Shown piece after piece: positions 26,428 through 27,369 of a stretch of 27,369 nt of DNA. Numbering within the stretch: position 1 is the stretch's first letter; every line of letters begins with the position of its first letter. This stretch comes from Dechloromonas sp. (GTDB lineage: Bacteria > Pseudomonadota > Gammaproteobacteria > Burkholderiales > Rhodocyclaceae): positions 1 through 27,369 of the forward strand of contig JAFLDQ010000034.1 of the NCBI GenBank assembly GCA_017302355.1. Reading direction: 5' to 3'. A program made the position numbers and the translations under genes. Under the pieces are notes generated by a model. That model saw nothing but the letters and a program-made list of their open reading frames with translations, searched no databases and was not told where the DNA came from.

Positions 26428-27369
26428 ATGCATTGCGTTCCCTTTTTCGTGACCCTTGACACCGCCGAGCCGGATCTGTCGGTCATCGTCACCGGGGAAG
26501 GCGCGTTTGCCCAGCGCCAGGCCTTCGGCGAGCGCCTGCTTGCGCTTGCGTGCGGATCGGGGCATTCCGCGGAGTTGATCGTTTCCGGGACGCAGCCGGC
26601 GGCAGCCGTCGCCAAGGCTCGCGGAAGAATCGCCGCCTTCTGCGACCCGGCCTGCGGTCTGTCGCCGGAAACGCTGACGGCGCTGGTCGGGGCGCTCGCG
26701 GACGGCAGTCACGACCTCGCCGTCGCCGTGATCGACCCGCGACCATCCGGCGCCGCCACGGCGACGATCGCGAGCCGGTTCAAGGCGCTGCTTGCACGGC
26801 TCATCCTCTGGCCAGTTGCGCAAACGCACGATCCATGGTCGCGATGGTACGCGGTGCGGCGCGACCAGCTGCTTCGCCTTGCGCCGCCGGACCGCGCGGC
26901 AACGGTGGCGCCTCTCCACGCGCTGCTGCTCGGCGGACCCGAGCTGCGCGGCGTCGACGTTTCCGCTGCCCGGCCTGGCCCGGATGCTTGCCCGCCGCCG
27001 GCATTGCCCACGCTGCGCGAGATCCTGGTGCACCTTCGCCGCGGCATGTTCGCACCGGAAAAAGCGGCGCTCGCCGGTGCGAAGGGACGCTTCGCTGCCG
27101 CCAGCGGAATCGCGGTTGACCTGGCGGCCACGCTGGCGCTCCTCGCGATGGGATGGTCGCCGGGCGCCGCGAACCTCGCCGGCTTCGCCATCGCTGGCGC
27201 CGCTCTTCTGGGGGCGCGCCTTGCATGGCCGGCGGCGCCCGGCCAGACCGGAGCCCGGCGCTTTCCACGGATCGCTGCGGCGGGCTGGCGACTGGCCGTC
27301 GCCGCGCTCGCGCTGGGCCTGCGCGGGGGCGCGTTCGCGACCGCGCTGGCCTGCGGGTGGCCGCCATGG
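26428..27369 (+). CDS. Degenerate glycosyltransferase-2 / GtrA-like fusion, 3' end off the window
   Basis: An open frame of 314 codons reaching the right edge without a stop. The first 170 residues follow the outline of a dolichyl-phosphate-mannose-synthase-like GT2 domain: a starting strand LSVIVTGEG, a strand-plus-acid segment IAAFCDP, then SPETLTALVGALADG, and late on HDPWSRWYAVRRDQLL, which mirrors the family's DPxSGFxAxRR. The usual DAD/DxD catalytic motif is reduced to CDPAC and the nucleotide-binding VYNE is absent. From about residue 232 comes a GtrA-like membrane segment (ASGIAVDLAATLALLAM, then ANLAGFAIAGAALL, then a third helix near the edge). I chose ATG 26428, preceded by GGGG; GTG 26422 and TTG 26386 are alternatives. 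Probably envelope glycan related; catalytic competence is doubtful. Confidence 0.6.
   Translation, partial: MHCVPFFVTLDTAEPDLSVIVTGEGAFAQRQAFGERLLALACGSGHSAELIVSGTQPAAAVAKARGRIAAFCDPACGLSPETLTALVGALADGSHDLAVAVIDPRPSGAATATIASRFKALLARLILWPVAQTHDPWSRWYAVRRDQLLRLAPPDRAATVAPLHALLLGGPELRGVDVSAARPGPDACPPPALPTLREILVHLRRGMFAPEKAALAGAKGRFAAASGIAVDLAATLALLAMGWSPGAANLAGFAIAGAALLGARLAWPAAPGQTGARRFPRIAAAGWRLAVAALALGLRGGAFATALACGWPPW

Overview
The window is 27.4 kb of GC-rich, densely coding proteobacterial DNA with no rRNA, tRNA, CRISPR array, insertion sequence or prophage that I can see. It reads as a mosaic of up to three lineages. These assignments come from remembered family signatures, not from a search. 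Positions 1 to about 1650 (hemE, a WGR-domain gene, the 3' third of aroB) look like Lysobacteraceae/Xanthomonadaceae. About 1650 to 8120 (the 5' part of aroB, aroK, an Ig-like lipoprotein, pilQ, pilP, pilO) looks like Burkholderiales of the Leptothrix/Rubrivivax type. About 8120 to the right end looks like a Rhodocyclaceae-type betaproteobacterium such as a Candidatus Accumulibacter relative. The second boundary truncates the 5' ends of two head-to-head genes. The first lies inside a highly conserved stretch of aroB, where both parental lineages are expected to share gene order. A chimeric metagenome contig is the simplest explanation.

Left block (minus strand, transcribed right to left): pilO (5' end lost) > pilP > pilQ > Ig-like lipoprotein > aroK > aroB > WGR protein > hemE (3' end off the window). 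The pil genes overlap by ATGA and the rest are packed tightly. Together they encode type IV pilus alignment and secretin parts, two shikimate-pathway enzymes and one heme-pathway enzyme.

Middle block (plus strand, 8120-20040): an AddB-like nuclease (5' truncated) and an AddA-like helicase-nuclease form a recombination pair. A compact five-gene run follows: two orphan periplasmic solute-binding proteins, a membrane diguanylate cyclase with a periplasmic helical region, an OmpR-family response regulator and a histidine kinase. The run is nearly gapless and looks like a signalling cassette. Just downstream, behind a promoter carrying an 11-bp-spaced direct repeat, lies an LTA-synthase/phosphoglycerol-transferase-like membrane enzyme interrupted by a one-base frameshift.

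Right block (minus strand, 20081-26275): dgkA is translationally coupled to uvrA. Upstream of them are a GNAT acetyltransferase ending in a hairpin terminator, a membrane-embedded spermidine-synthase-like protein, and an exported, probably outer-membrane protein with a strong sigma-70 promoter. Divergent from that promoter, and running off the right edge, is a glycosyltransferase-2/GtrA-like fusion whose catalytic motifs look eroded. A plausible envelope theme links the LTA-synthase-like enzyme (which would release diacylglycerol), DgkA (which rephosphorylates it), the outer-membrane protein and the GtrA-type protein.
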